Source: Streptomyces sp. NBC_01476
GTDB taxonomy: Bacteria > Actinomycetota > Actinomycetes > Streptomycetales > Streptomycetaceae
DNA: 64,000 bases
Direction of reading: 5' to 3'
NCBI RefSeq assembly: GCF_036227265.1
Contig: NZ_CP109446.1
Coordinates: 6,279,001-6,343,000, forward strand
The notes under the pieces: generated by a model
What the model was told of the DNA's origin: nothing
Database searches by the model: none
Seen by the model: the letters and a program-made list of their open reading frames with translations, nothing else
In this document: piece after piece, positions 50,437 through 58,368 of the stretch
Position numbering within the stretch: the first letter of the stretch is position 1
How the letters are laid out: every line of letters begins with the position of its first letter
Program-made: the position numbers and the translations under genes

Positions 50437-51116
50437 GAAGGAACTGCTACACCACCTGCCGGCCGCAGTGTCGCGCCGGCCTACTGTGTCCGCACCGCCG
50501 CAGGGGGGGTGGCGACGTGTGCGGGGATCGCGAATACGTGACCGGAGACCACCTGCCTGTCGATGTCCTGCGGTACCCGGGGTCGAACCTTCCGCCCGGG
50601 CGATCCTGGATGGCGTTCAACTCCTCCGTTCTTCCCTCTGAATCGATCGGGTGCCGAACCGGTACGGCGAACTGCTCCGGCTCGGAACCTCACTGCCGGC
50701 CCCGGTACGCGCGCCCGCAGCACGGCGCCTTTACCGGGGAACCACTGATCGCTGCTGATACCGCACTTTCGGATACTGCGTACTGCTGGTGGCGGCCCCT
50801 GAACACCGCGGGCCACCCGGTCCGGCGGTCAGTCCCGTCACCGTCCTGCGACTGCCTGGCTCCGGAACTCCACCACCGCACCGACCTGCGAACTGCCTGT
50901 GCGGCTTCCCGGCAGTTCATGTCTGCCGGGCCGTGCTCGATCTCGACTACAAGAGAAACCATAACCACACCGCCACGGAATGTCTACTCCCGCCGCTGCA
51001 GATTTTGAGAGGCGCAGGACGGAGGTAACTTCTGCCGGTTGCCGAGCCGCCAGTGTCGGCGAAGGAGCCGCCACCGGGGCCCGTCGATCACTGCCCGGGC
51101 CGCCGGGCATACGGCG
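50437..51116. other. Gene-free region of about 680 bases, lower GC
   Basis: No reading frame here looks coding. A 163-codon plus-strand frame (50517-51008) has Cys/Ser-rich, low-complexity content, no ribosome site and no recognisable family. Base composition is visibly less GC-rich than the flanks, with runs such as CTACAAGAGAAACC. No tRNA, transposase fragment or repeat array was seen. It may be decayed or acquired DNA, or hold an unrecognised RNA. Confidence 0.5.
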
Positions 51117-51152
51117 AAGCCGCCCCTGCCGGACTACGGCGGGGCGGCTTTT
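51117..51152. terminator. Hairpin terminator downstream of the doxX gene
   Basis: AAGCCGCCCC (51117-51126) pairs with GGGGCGGCTT (51141-51150), with inner GCC/GGC pairs, and ends in TTTT on the plus strand. It is 43 bases past the doxX stop; usable in both directions. Confidence 0.75.
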
Positions 51153-51194
51153 CGCGGAGGACGGGCGCTGCGAGGCGGAGGGAGTGAGGGGTGG

Positions 51195-51830
51195 TCACTG
51201 GAGCCAGGGGGTGGTGCGGATGAGGGGGAGGCGGGCCCAGGTGCGGGCGAGGCCCCAGGTGGTGCCGGCGGCGGTGAGGGCGAAGGCGATCATCGCGAGG
51301 GCGTAGAGGAAGTGGTAGTCGACCAGGGGGTTGGAGGAGCCGCTGGGGTCGCCGTTGGACAGGTGCTGGGCGAGCGGCCATTCGGCGGCCCACATCATGG
51401 CCATGAGGATGGTCCCGCCGATGGCGGTGATGCGCAGGGCGATGCCGGTGGTGAGGGCGATGCCGAGGCCGAGGAGGGCGAGCATGAAGGTCCAGTCGGT
51501 CCAGGTCTGGCCGGCGATGGTGTGGAAGAAGGACTGGAGGGGGCCGGCGGAGACGTTGGAGAGGAAGCCCTTGGTGGGGGAGCCGCCGTCGGTCCAGCCT
51601 TTGCCGGTGGCGGTGGCGTAGTGCCAGCCGAAGAGCTTGTCGAGGAAGGCCCACAGGAAGATGAAGCCGGTGGCGATGCGGAGGACGGCGAGGGACCTGG
51701 CGGCTGCGGTGGCGTGGGTGGTGGTGGCTGTGGTGCTGGCGGTGGCGGGGGTGTCGGGGGTGGTGCGGGTCTTGGTGCGGATGGGGAGGTGGAATCCGGT
51801 GTGGAGGCGGATGTGGTTGTGGAGGGTCAT
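51195..51830 (-). CDS. DoxX-family membrane protein
   Basis: A 211-residue protein: a Thr/His-rich N-terminus (1-43), then four membrane segments (about 47-65, 110-130, 133-150, 175-195). Core LAVLRIATGFIFLWAFLDKL and HYATATGKGWTDGGSPTKGFL fit the DoxX/thiosulfate:quinone oxidoreductase small-subunit-like family. Such proteins relate to redox or oxidative stress. Start ATG 51830 with GGGAG upstream. Thr and Pro codons are used very heavily in the N-terminal region. It is divergent from the alcohol dehydrogenase gene with a DevR-type box between. Confidence 0.88.
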   Translation of the reverse strand: MTLHNHIRLHTGFHLPIRTKTRTTPDTPATASTTATTTHATAAARSLAVLRIATGFIFLWAFLDKLFGWHYATATGKGWTDGGSPTKGFLSNVSAGPLQSFFHTIAGQTWTDWTFMLALLGLGIALTTGIALRITAIGGTILMAMMWAAEWPLAQHLSNGDPSGSSNPLVDYHFLYALAMIAFALTAAGTTWGLARTWARLPLIRTTPWLQ

Positions 51831-51864
51831 GGTGGCTCCCTGGTCGGTGGGGTGGTGTCCGGCT

Positions 51865-51882
51865 ACGGGATGACTGTCCCGT
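51865..51882. promoter_or_regulatory. Inverted repeat resembling a DevR-type site
   Basis: ACGGGATGACTGTCCCGT has 6-bp arms and a 6-base centre. The GGGA-N6-TCCC core is like the dormancy (DevR) box of mycobacteria. It lies 35 bases upstream of the doxX start. Confidence 0.4.
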
Positions 51883-51924
51883 GGTGGGGGGTGGTGGCGC
51901 TGGAGGCCCAGGGCCCGTGTCCGA

Positions 51925-51938
51925 GGGCCGAACGGCCC
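51925..51938. promoter_or_regulatory. OsdR/DevR-like box in the doxX-adh divergent promoter
   Basis: GGGCCGAACGGCCC, a near-perfect 14-bp palindrome, differs by one base from the GGGCCGATCGGCCC motif I recall for OsdR, the hypoxia/stress regulator of Streptomyces coelicolor. It is 134 bases before the adh start and 95 before doxX. Confidence 0.45.
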
Positions 51939-52071
51939 GGCTGGAGGGTCCCGGACAGCTCTGCCGGGAAGGCCGCGAACCGGCGGATGGTGGGACTCGG
52001 AAGATCACGGAAGGGGTCGTCCCGCACGAGTGAGTCAGCCAACCGGTCAGCCACCTCCAAGGAGCGCCGCC

Positions 52072-53082
52072 ATGAAAGCAGCTGTTGTCCGGGCCTTCGG
52101 TGAACCCCTGGTCATCGAGGACCGCCCCGACCCCGAACCGGGACCCGGTCAGGTCCGTGTGAAGGTCGAGGCGTCGGGGCTCTGCCACACCGACATCCAT
52201 GCCGCCCGCGGGGAATGGCCGGTGAAGCCCACCCCGCCCTTCGTCCCGGGCCACGAGGGCGTCGGCACCGTGGAGCGGCTCGGCGAGGGCGTCACCCACC
52301 TCACCCTCGGGCAGCGCGTGGCCGTGCCCTGGCTGGGAAAGGCGTGCGGACGGTGCGAGCACTGCCTGTCCGGGTGGGAGACGCTCTGCGAGCAGCAGAT
52401 CAACACCGGCTACGGCTGCGACGGCGGCTACGCAGAGAAGATGCTGGCCTGGGCCGACTTCGCCCAGCCCGTACCGGACGGCATCGACCCCCGTGACGCG
52501 GCTCCGCTGACCTGTGCGGGCGTCACCACCTACAAGGCGCTCAAGGTGGCCGGGGTCCGCCCGGCCCAACTGGTCGCCATTTCCGGCGTCGGTGGCCTCG
52601 GCCACCTCGCGGTGCAGTACGCCAAGATCGCCGGCGCCACCGTCGCCGCGATCGACGTCACCGACGAGAAGCTGGAGCTGGCCACCGAACTCGGCGCCGA
52701 CCTGGTGATCGACGCCCGCAAGGAGGACGTCAGCAAGGTGCTGAAGTCGCATGGCGGCGCGCACGCGGCGATCGCCCTCGCGGTGAACGAGGCCGCCTTC
52801 TCGGCCGCTTATGGGGGACTTCGGCGCGGCGGGAAACTCGTCATGGTCGCACTGCCCGCCCACGGCACCGTCCAGGTCCCGATCTTCGACACCGTGCTGG
52901 ACGGCACCTCCGTCATCGGTTCGATCGTCGGCACCCGCCAGGACCTCACTGAGGTCTACCAGTTGCACGCGGCCGGCCGGACCCGGGTGATCCGCGAGTC
53001 CCGGTCGCTGGAGTCGGTCAACGCTTCGATCGACGACGTGCTCGGCGGCCGGGTCAAGGCCCGCATCGTTTTCGAGATGTGA
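52072..53082 (+). CDS. Zinc-dependent alcohol dehydrogenase (AdhP type)
   Basis: A 336-residue medium-chain dehydrogenase. Catalytic zinc: SGLCHTD, PGHEGVG; structural zinc: CGRCEHCLSGWETLC; Rossmann loop ISGVGGLGHLAVQYAK. CDGGYAEKMLAWAD and GLRRGGKLVMVALP match propanol-preferring AdhP. It oxidises primary alcohols or reduces aldehydes with NAD(H), useful for redox balance under low oxygen. ATG 52072, AAGGAG eight bases upstream. Probably controlled with doxX from the shared divergent region. Confidence 0.94.
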   Translation: MKAAVVRAFGEPLVIEDRPDPEPGPGQVRVKVEASGLCHTDIHAARGEWPVKPTPPFVPGHEGVGTVERLGEGVTHLTLGQRVAVPWLGKACGRCEHCLSGWETLCEQQINTGYGCDGGYAEKMLAWADFAQPVPDGIDPRDAAPLTCAGVTTYKALKVAGVRPAQLVAISGVGGLGHLAVQYAKIAGATVAAIDVTDEKLELATELGADLVIDARKEDVSKVLKSHGGAHAAIALAVNEAAFSAAYGGLRRGGKLVMVALPAHGTVQVPIFDTVLDGTSVIGSIVGTRQDLTEVYQLHAAGRTRVIRESRSLESVNASIDDVLGGRVKARIVFEM

Positions 53083-53091
53083 CGCCCTGAG

Positions 53092-53177
53092 CGGCATCCC
53101 GGCACAGGAGATGCAGGCGAGCCGTCCGCCCGAGCCGGGGACGGACGGCCTCCGCGGCCGGGATGCAGGGATGCCGG
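53092..53177 (+). terminator. Nested hairpin terminator after adh
   Basis: Outer stem GCATCCCGGC (53094-53103) with GCCGGGATGC (53157-53166); inner stem GCCGTCCG (53121-53128) with CGGACGGC (53142-53149). A further GGGATGCCG at 53169-53177 offers an alternative pairing with 53092-53100. Confidence 0.6.
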
Positions 53178-53314
53178 GGTCCGGGTTCCCGCCGCAGTCG
53201 CCGTAGGAGTGACTTCCGCCGTCCGGTGCCGTGTTCCCGGACGGTGTCTCCGTCTCCGTCCGGATACTGACACTGCGTCAAAGAGTCTTTCCACGGAACC
53301 GAGCCGGAGTTGAC

Positions 53315-54433
53315 ATGAGTGACGGGAACGATCGGTCGACCCCTGAGCCGGGGCCGCCGGGAGAATCCGCCGAACCCTCGCCCCCCGCGGGGCTCCGGCC
53401 GTCGAAGGGATTCCGGCAAGAGGTGAAGGACGCGGTGAGTCCGCGTGCGGCGGTGATGCTGCTGGGCGTCCTGATTCTCGAATTGGCGTTCGTCGTCTCC
53501 TATATCGGCGCCTTCCATTCGCCGAAACCCAGTCATATTCCGCTGGCCGTGGTGGCCCCCGCGCCCGCACAGGCCGCGCTGGTCGGCAGGTTGAACGCGC
53601 TGCCCGGCCGGCCGCTGTCGGCCCGCCCCGCGCGGAGCCCCGCCCAGGCGCGCGCCATGGTCCTCGACCGCCGGGTGGACGCGGCACTGGTGGTCACCCC
53701 GGGGGCGGCCCCGGACCGGCTGGTGGTGGCGTCGGCCGGCGGACCGTCGGGGGTGCAGGCGCTGCAACTGGTCTTCGAGAAGGCCGAGGGCCCCCGCAGT
53801 GTGATGCTCACCGATCTGCGGCCACCCCATTCCGCGGACGGGCGCGGGCTGAGCAGTTTCTATCTTGTACTGGGCGTGATCATCGGTGGCTATCTGGCCT
53901 CAGCCGCGCTCTCCGCCTCTTTCGGCGCCCGGCCGGCCAATCCGCACCGCACTGTCATCCGGCTGGCCGCACTCGCCGGGCTGGCGGTCGTTTCGGGACT
54001 CGGCGGCGCGATCATCGTCGACCTGGTATTCGACGCGCTGCCGGGGCATTTCGCGACGCTCTGGTGGATCGCGGTTCTGACCTCGTTCGCCGCGGCGGCG
54101 GCCGGGATGGCTTTCCAGGTGCTGCTCGGTTCGGCCGGAATCGCCCTTTCGGTACTGATCTTCGTGATCCTGGGAAATCCCAGCGCGGGCGGGGTCTATC
54201 CCGCGGCGCTGCTACCGCCGTTCTGGCGTGACATCGGCCCCGCTCTTCCGAACGGCGCCGGTGTCACCCTGGTGCGCAACTACGTCTACTTCGGCGGCCA
54301 TCACACCAGTACGGCGTGGTGGGTGGTCTCCGCGTGGGCGGCGGGCGGTGTGCTGGTCAGCTGCGTGGCGTCCTTGAGGCGGCAGGTGAAGTACGGACTG
54401 CTGCCCGGTGGCAGGAACGCCGGCCCGGCCTGA
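53315..54433 (+). CDS. Multi-pass membrane protein, ABC-2/YhgE-like
   Basis: A 372-residue membrane protein: cytoplasmic N-terminus rich in Pro (1-45), first membrane segment (about 47-68), extracellular domain of about 100 residues (SHIPLAVVAPAPAQAALVGR, a sequence order typical of YhgE/Pip or DUF3533 exporters), and five C-terminal segments (about 190-355). This topology (1 + loop + 5) is that of ABC-2-type permeases. No ATPase is adjacent. ATG 53315 with GGAG upstream. Substrate and role unknown. Confidence 0.75.
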   Translation: MSDGNDRSTPEPGPPGESAEPSPPAGLRPSKGFRQEVKDAVSPRAAVMLLGVLILELAFVVSYIGAFHSPKPSHIPLAVVAPAPAQAALVGRLNALPGRPLSARPARSPAQARAMVLDRRVDAALVVTPGAAPDRLVVASAGGPSGVQALQLVFEKAEGPRSVMLTDLRPPHSADGRGLSSFYLVLGVIIGGYLASAALSASFGARPANPHRTVIRLAALAGLAVVSGLGGAIIVDLVFDALPGHFATLWWIAVLTSFAAAAAGMAFQVLLGSAGIALSVLIFVILGNPSAGGVYPAALLPPFWRDIGPALPNGAGVTLVRNYVYFGGHHTSTAWWVVSAWAAGGVLVSCVASLRRQVKYGLLPGGRNAGPA

Positions 54434-54437
54434 TCGG

Positions 54438-55430
54438 CTAGATCACCGCCGCCTCCAGGGACTCCGGTGCGAAGAGCTCCTCCGGCGTCCACAGCCGTTC
54501 CGACAGGCCCTGCTCGTGGTGGTAGCGCAGGAAGGTGGCGAGCACCTCGCGGTTGCCCTCGACGCCGTAGGACCAGTAGTCCGGGCCGAGGAGTTCCCGC
54601 ACCTCCTCCAGCTGCGGGGTCAGCCACGGCAGCATGAAACGCAGCGCCGAGGTGTCGTAGAGACTCGCGTACGCCTGGTCCCTGGCGGTCAGCAGCGCCT
54701 TGTAGAGGGACTGGGCGACCCATGGGTGGGCCTCGTACACATCGCGCCTGATCACCACGACGTGCATGATCGGGAAGATGCCGGTGGCGCCGTAGTACTC
54801 CTTCTCCGCGCCGATCACATCGGGGAAGACCCGCCGCACCCGCGGGTCGCCCTGGGCGAAGGGACTGGGGACGCGTGGGGTGCACAGCGCGTCGATCTCG
54901 CCGGAGGCCAGCATCTGCGAGAGCGTCCGGTCCTCCGGGATCCGGCTGATCTTCACCGAGCCGGGCAGCCGCAGCGCCGCCTTCTCGATCCGGCCGGCCG
55001 TCTCCTGGCCGCCCGTCAGGTACTCGACCGAGTCGAACGGCACACCGTGCCGGTCGCCGAGGATGCCGCGCATCCACACGCACGCGGTGAGCTGGTACTC
55101 CGGTGTGCCGACGATCTTGCCGCGCAGGTCCTCCGGAGCGCTGATGCCGGCATCGGCGCTGCAGTACAGCGAGCTGTGCCGGAACATCCGCGAGGTGTAG
55201 ACCGGCAGCGCCACGAAGGGTGCGGGGTCGCCGCGGAGCGAGACGACGTACGAGGAGAGCGACATCTCCGCCACCTCGAACTCCTGGTGCCGCATCATCC
55301 GGAAGAAGGTCTCCTCGACCGGGAGCCGCAGATACGTCAGGTCGATGCCGTCCGCGCGGACCGTGCCCTCGTCGATCGCCCGGGTGCGGTCGTAGTCGCC
55401 GCAGGCGAAGGTCAGTTGCAGTCGTGCCAT
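54438..55430 (-). CDS. 4,5-dihydroxyphthalate decarboxylase-like protein (substrate-binding fold), copy 1
   Basis: A 330-residue protein close to Pht5-type decarboxylases: MARLQLTFACGDYDRTRAID, LRLPVEETFFRMMRHQEFEVAEMSLSSYVVSL (the family's best block). The fold is that of periplasmic binding proteins of the NMT1 kind, but there is no signal peptide, so it is cytoplasmic. By family, it would decarboxylate an aromatic acid; several relatives annotated as ABC binding proteins have unknown activity. It is last in the minus-strand operon with a LigJ-like hydratase, aldolase and dehydrogenase. Its paralogue is at 58369. Confidence 0.82.
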   Translation of the reverse strand: MARLQLTFACGDYDRTRAIDEGTVRADGIDLTYLRLPVEETFFRMMRHQEFEVAEMSLSSYVVSLRGDPAPFVALPVYTSRMFRHSSLYCSADAGISAPEDLRGKIVGTPEYQLTACVWMRGILGDRHGVPFDSVEYLTGGQETAGRIEKAALRLPGSVKISRIPEDRTLSQMLASGEIDALCTPRVPSPFAQGDPRVRRVFPDVIGAEKEYYGATGIFPIMHVVVIRRDVYEAHPWVAQSLYKALLTARDQAYASLYDTSALRFMLPWLTPQLEEVRELLGPDYWSYGVEGNREVLATFLRYHHEQGLSERLWTPEELFAPESLEAAVI

Positions 55431-55439
55431 GGGGTCTGG

Positions 55440-56462
55440 CTACCTGCCTTCCGAAACGAGTCGTGTGTGCAGCCGCGGGTAGACCCGCCGTGCGTTGGCC
55501 TCGAAGACCTGGTGGCGCTGCGCCTCGTCCAGGCCGGCGCGGTCGAGGTAGGTCTTGGTGTCGTCCCACTCGACGCCGGTGGCCGGGTCGGCGCCGCGTA
55601 CCGCGCCGAGCATCTCGGAGGCGAAGAGCACATTGGCGGTGCCGGCCACGTCCAGCAGCAGGTCGATGCCCGGCTGGTGGTAGACGCAGGAGTCGAAGTA
55701 GACGTTCTCCCGCAGGAGTCCGGCCGGGTCGGGCCGTCCCATCCGCATCGCCAGGCCCCGGTAGCGGCCCCAGTGGTACGGCACCGCGCCGCCGCCGTGC
55801 GGGATGACGAACCGCAGCGTGGGGAAGCGGGTGAAGAGGTCCCCTTCGAGCAGTTGCATGAACGCCGAGGTGTCGGCGTTGAGATAGTGCGCGCCCAGGG
55901 TGTGGAAGCTCGGGTTGCAGGAGGTGGAGACGTGCACCATCGCGGGGACGTCCAGCTCGGTCATGGCCTCGTACAGCGGGAACCAGTACGGGTCGGTGAG
56001 CGGCGGGGACGTCCAGTGGCCACCGGACGGGTCGGGGTTGAGGTTGCAGCCGACGAAGCCCAGTTCCTCGACGCAGCGCCGCAGTTCGGCGACCACGCCG
56101 TCCAGCCGGCCGCCCGGCACCTGCGGCAGCTGGCAGACACCGGCGAAGTGCTCGGGGAAGAGGCCGACCACCCGGTGGATCAGGTCGTTGCTCGCCGCCG
56201 CCCAGGCGCGGGCGGTGTCCGGGTCGGGCACGTGGTGCTCCATGCCGGACGCCTTGGGGGAGAAGATCATCAGATCGCCGCCGCGCTGCCGCAGCAGCTT
56301 CAGCTGGTGGTTCTCGACGCTGTCGCGGATCTCGTCGTCGCTGATCACCGCCGGTGCGGCGGGCGGCAGCGAGCCGTCCGCCAGCCGGGCCAACTGGGCG
56401 TCACGGAAGGCCTGATGCTGCGGGGGAGTGGTGGTGTAGTGCCCGTGGCAGTCGATGATCAT
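55440..56462 (-). CDS. Amidohydrolase of the 4-oxalomesaconate hydratase (LigJ/PmdE) type
   Basis: A 340-residue metal enzyme: MIIDCHGHYTTTPPQHQAF (HxH metal site), SASxG-like block FSPKASGMEHHV, HVSTSCNPSFHTLG, VIPHGGGAVPYHWGRYRGLA and NVLFASEMLGAVRGADP. These match the hydratase that acts on 4-oxalomesaconate in the protocatechuate 4,5-cleavage pathway. ATG 56462 overlaps the aldolase stop (ATGA), so the two form a hydratase-aldolase pair as in that pathway. No ring-cleavage dioxygenase is in the window, so the substrate may differ. Confidence 0.85.
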   Translation of the reverse strand: MIIDCHGHYTTTPPQHQAFRDAQLARLADGSLPPAAPAVISDDEIRDSVENHQLKLLRQRGGDLMIFSPKASGMEHHVPDPDTARAWAAASNDLIHRVVGLFPEHFAGVCQLPQVPGGRLDGVVAELRRCVEELGFVGCNLNPDPSGGHWTSPPLTDPYWFPLYEAMTELDVPAMVHVSTSCNPSFHTLGAHYLNADTSAFMQLLEGDLFTRFPTLRFVIPHGGGAVPYHWGRYRGLAMRMGRPDPAGLLRENVYFDSCVYHQPGIDLLLDVAGTANVLFASEMLGAVRGADPATGVEWDDTKTYLDRAGLDEAQRHQVFEANARRVYPRLHTRLVSEGR

Positions 56463-57151
56463 GCGGTCGCGTCCCCGTACTCGACGTAGGTGAGGCCCTT
56501 GGCGGCCAGCCGTTCGCGCATCGCGTTGATGTCCAGGCCGAGTTCACCGCTCGCGTACCGGTCGCGCAGGGCCGCCTCCCGGTCCTCCCGGGCCCGCGAC
56601 GCCTCCAGCACCTGCTCGGCCCGCGCCCTCGGCACCCGGACCACACCGTCGTCGTCGGCGACGAGCACATCGCCCGGCGTGATCAGCTGACCGCCGCACA
56701 CCACTGGGGTGTTGACGTCGCCGAGGGTCTCCTTGACGGTGCCGAAGGCGCTGATGTGCCGGGCCCAGACCGGGAAGCCCATGTCGCGCAGCACCGCGAT
56801 GTCCCGGCAGCCGGCGTCGATGACCAGGCCGCGTACCCCGCGGGCGGCGACCGAGGTGGCGAGCAGGTCGCCGAAGTAGCCGGCCTCGGAGGGGGTGGTG
56901 GGCGCCACCACCAGGATGTCGCCGTCGCGGCACTGCTCGACCGCCACGTGCAGCATCCAGTTGTCGCCGGGCGGCACGCTGACGGTCACCGCGGTGCCCG
57001 CGATGTGCGCGCCGGACCAGACCGGGCGCAGCGCCGGGTCGAGCAGTCCGGTACGGCCCTGCGCCTCGTGCACGGTGGCGACGCCGTACTCCGCCAGGCC
57101 CTTGGTGGTGGCCGCGTCGGCGCGCGGGGGGTTCCTGACGACGACGCTCAT
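56459..57151 (-). CDS. RraA-family aldolase (4-carboxy-4-hydroxy-2-oxoadipate aldolase type)
   Basis: A 230-residue class II-like aldolase/decarboxylase of the RraA fold: ATVHEAQGRTGLLDPALRPV, GDNWMLHVAVEQCRDGDILV, GYFGDLLATSVAARGVRGLV, DAGCRDIA (Arg/Asp metal site) and ITPGDVLVADDDGVVRVP. In LigK/PmdF it splits the hydrated product into pyruvate and oxaloacetate. ATG 57151 and the stop at 56459 overlap both neighbours by four bases. Together with the LigJ-type gene this is the strongest pathway clue in the cluster. Confidence 0.88.
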   Translation of the reverse strand: MSVVVRNPPRADAATTKGLAEYGVATVHEAQGRTGLLDPALRPVWSGAHIAGTAVTVSVPPGDNWMLHVAVEQCRDGDILVVAPTTPSEAGYFGDLLATSVAARGVRGLVIDAGCRDIAVLRDMGFPVWARHISAFGTVKETLGDVNTPVVCGGQLITPGDVLVADDDGVVRVPRARAEQVLEASRAREDREAALRDRYASGELGLDINAMRERLAAKGLTYVEYGDATA

Positions 57152-58266
57152 ACGGCCTGCTCCCAGGGAAGCAGGGACACATGCACGGCGTCGCCGCCGA
57201 ACTCGCCGGCGACGGTGCGGATGGCGCGGTCGGTGTCGGCGAGCGGGAAGGTGTGGGTGCCCAGCTTCTCCAGCGGGAAGCGGCCGGATGCCAGCTGTGC
57301 CAGGGCGAGTTCGCAGCTGCGGTAGCTGTGCCCGCGGGCGCTCTTGACGCTGATCGACTTCTCGGTGACCTTCTTCAGCGGGAAGTCGGGGAAGGCGGCG
57401 AGTTCGCCCTGGACCACGATGGTGCCCTCGCGGCGCTTGAGCGCGTCGATGCCCAGCAGCATCGGGGCGGTGCCCGCGCCGGCCGTGCAGTCCAGCACCA
57501 CGTCCACACCGCGGCCGCCGGTGATCTCCATGACCCGGCCGAGCGCGTCCTCGCGGGTCACGTCGATCACCGCGTCGGCGCCCAGCTCCTGGGCCATCGC
57601 GAGGCGGGCGGTGTCCCGGGTGGTGCCGGAGACGATGATCAGCGAGGCGCCGGCCTGCTTGCACGCCACCACCTGGGAGAGACCCTGCTGCCCGGGGCCC
57701 TGGATCAGCACCGTGGAGTTGTAGCCGACGCCGGCGGTGACCAGCGCCCACTCGATGCCGTTCGACAACGGCGTGACGAGACCGGCGAGTTCGGGCGACA
57801 CCCCGTCGGGCACCCGGTGGGTGACGGAGTTCCACGGCAGGTAGAGGTATTGCGAAAACCCGCCCCACAGCCGGCCCGGGTTGTCGGACGAGGTGTAGCC
57901 GTAGCGGCGGGCGTCGGGGTTGGTGCGCCAGTCGGTCGCCTCGCAGTGCCGGTACTCGCCGGCGTGGCACCACTCGCAGCGGAAGCAGCCCACATAGTGC
58001 TCGACGAAGATCCGGTCGCCTTCCACCAGGCCCTTGCGCTCGCTGAACTCGCGGCCCGCCCTGGCGATGACGCCGACGTTCTCGTGCCCCATGATCACCG
58101 GGTCGGTGAACGGCGGCTTGGCGTACATCTTCACGTCCGTGCCGCAGATCCCGGCGACCTCGACCCTGAGCAGGGCGCCGTCCTCGGGGATGTCCGGCAT
58201 GGGGAACTCGCGCAGCTCGGTGGTGCCCGGCGCGGTTCTCACCGCTGCCAGTACCTGCTCTGGCAT
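57148..58266 (-). CDS. Zinc-binding dehydrogenase (MDR family)
   Basis: A 372-residue medium-chain dehydrogenase: catalytic zinc motif GICGTDVKMYAK and MGHENVG, structural zinc CFRCEWCHAGEYRHC, and Rossmann region QGPGQQGLSQVVACKQAGAS (GxGxxG-like, with an odd GPGQQG). HEYVG-like EHYVG. First gene of the minus-strand operon; ATG 58266 after GAGGAG. It likely oxidises an alcohol or hydroxy acid of the pathway. Divergent from the second decarboxylase-like gene, with the shared 19-bp motif between. Confidence 0.9.
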   Translation of the reverse strand: MPEQVLAAVRTAPGTTELREFPMPDIPEDGALLRVEVAGICGTDVKMYAKPPFTDPVIMGHENVGVIARAGREFSERKGLVEGDRIFVEHYVGCFRCEWCHAGEYRHCEATDWRTNPDARRYGYTSSDNPGRLWGGFSQYLYLPWNSVTHRVPDGVSPELAGLVTPLSNGIEWALVTAGVGYNSTVLIQGPGQQGLSQVVACKQAGASLIIVSGTTRDTARLAMAQELGADAVIDVTREDALGRVMEITGGRGVDVVLDCTAGAGTAPMLLGIDALKRREGTIVVQGELAAFPDFPLKKVTEKSISVKSARGHSYRSCELALAQLASGRFPLEKLGTHTFPLADTDRAIRTVAGEFGGDAVHVSLLPWEQAV

Positions 58267-58333
58267 GGCCTCTCCTCGTCCTGGTGCTGGTCCTCGTCCT
58301 CAGACCCGGCAGTGCGGGGTCCGCCCAATTCTA

Positions 58334-58352
58334 TGGCCTTATGGACTGACCA
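58334..58352. promoter_or_regulatory. Shared 19-bp motif, site A (divergent promoter)
   Basis: TGGCCTTATGGACTGACCA. It matches the reverse complement of site B (63915-63933) at 15 of 19 positions; both have TGG...CCA ends and an ATGGAC core. It sits 67 bases from the dehydrogenase start and 16 from the decarboxylase-like start. Confidence 0.65.
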
Positions 58353-58368
58353 TGCTACCTTTCTGTCC

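Noticed and set aside
50517..51008. 163-codon frame in the gene-free region
   Set aside because: No ribosome site, Cys/Ser/Pro-rich random-looking translation, no recognised motif, and codon positions do not show the usual GC bias.
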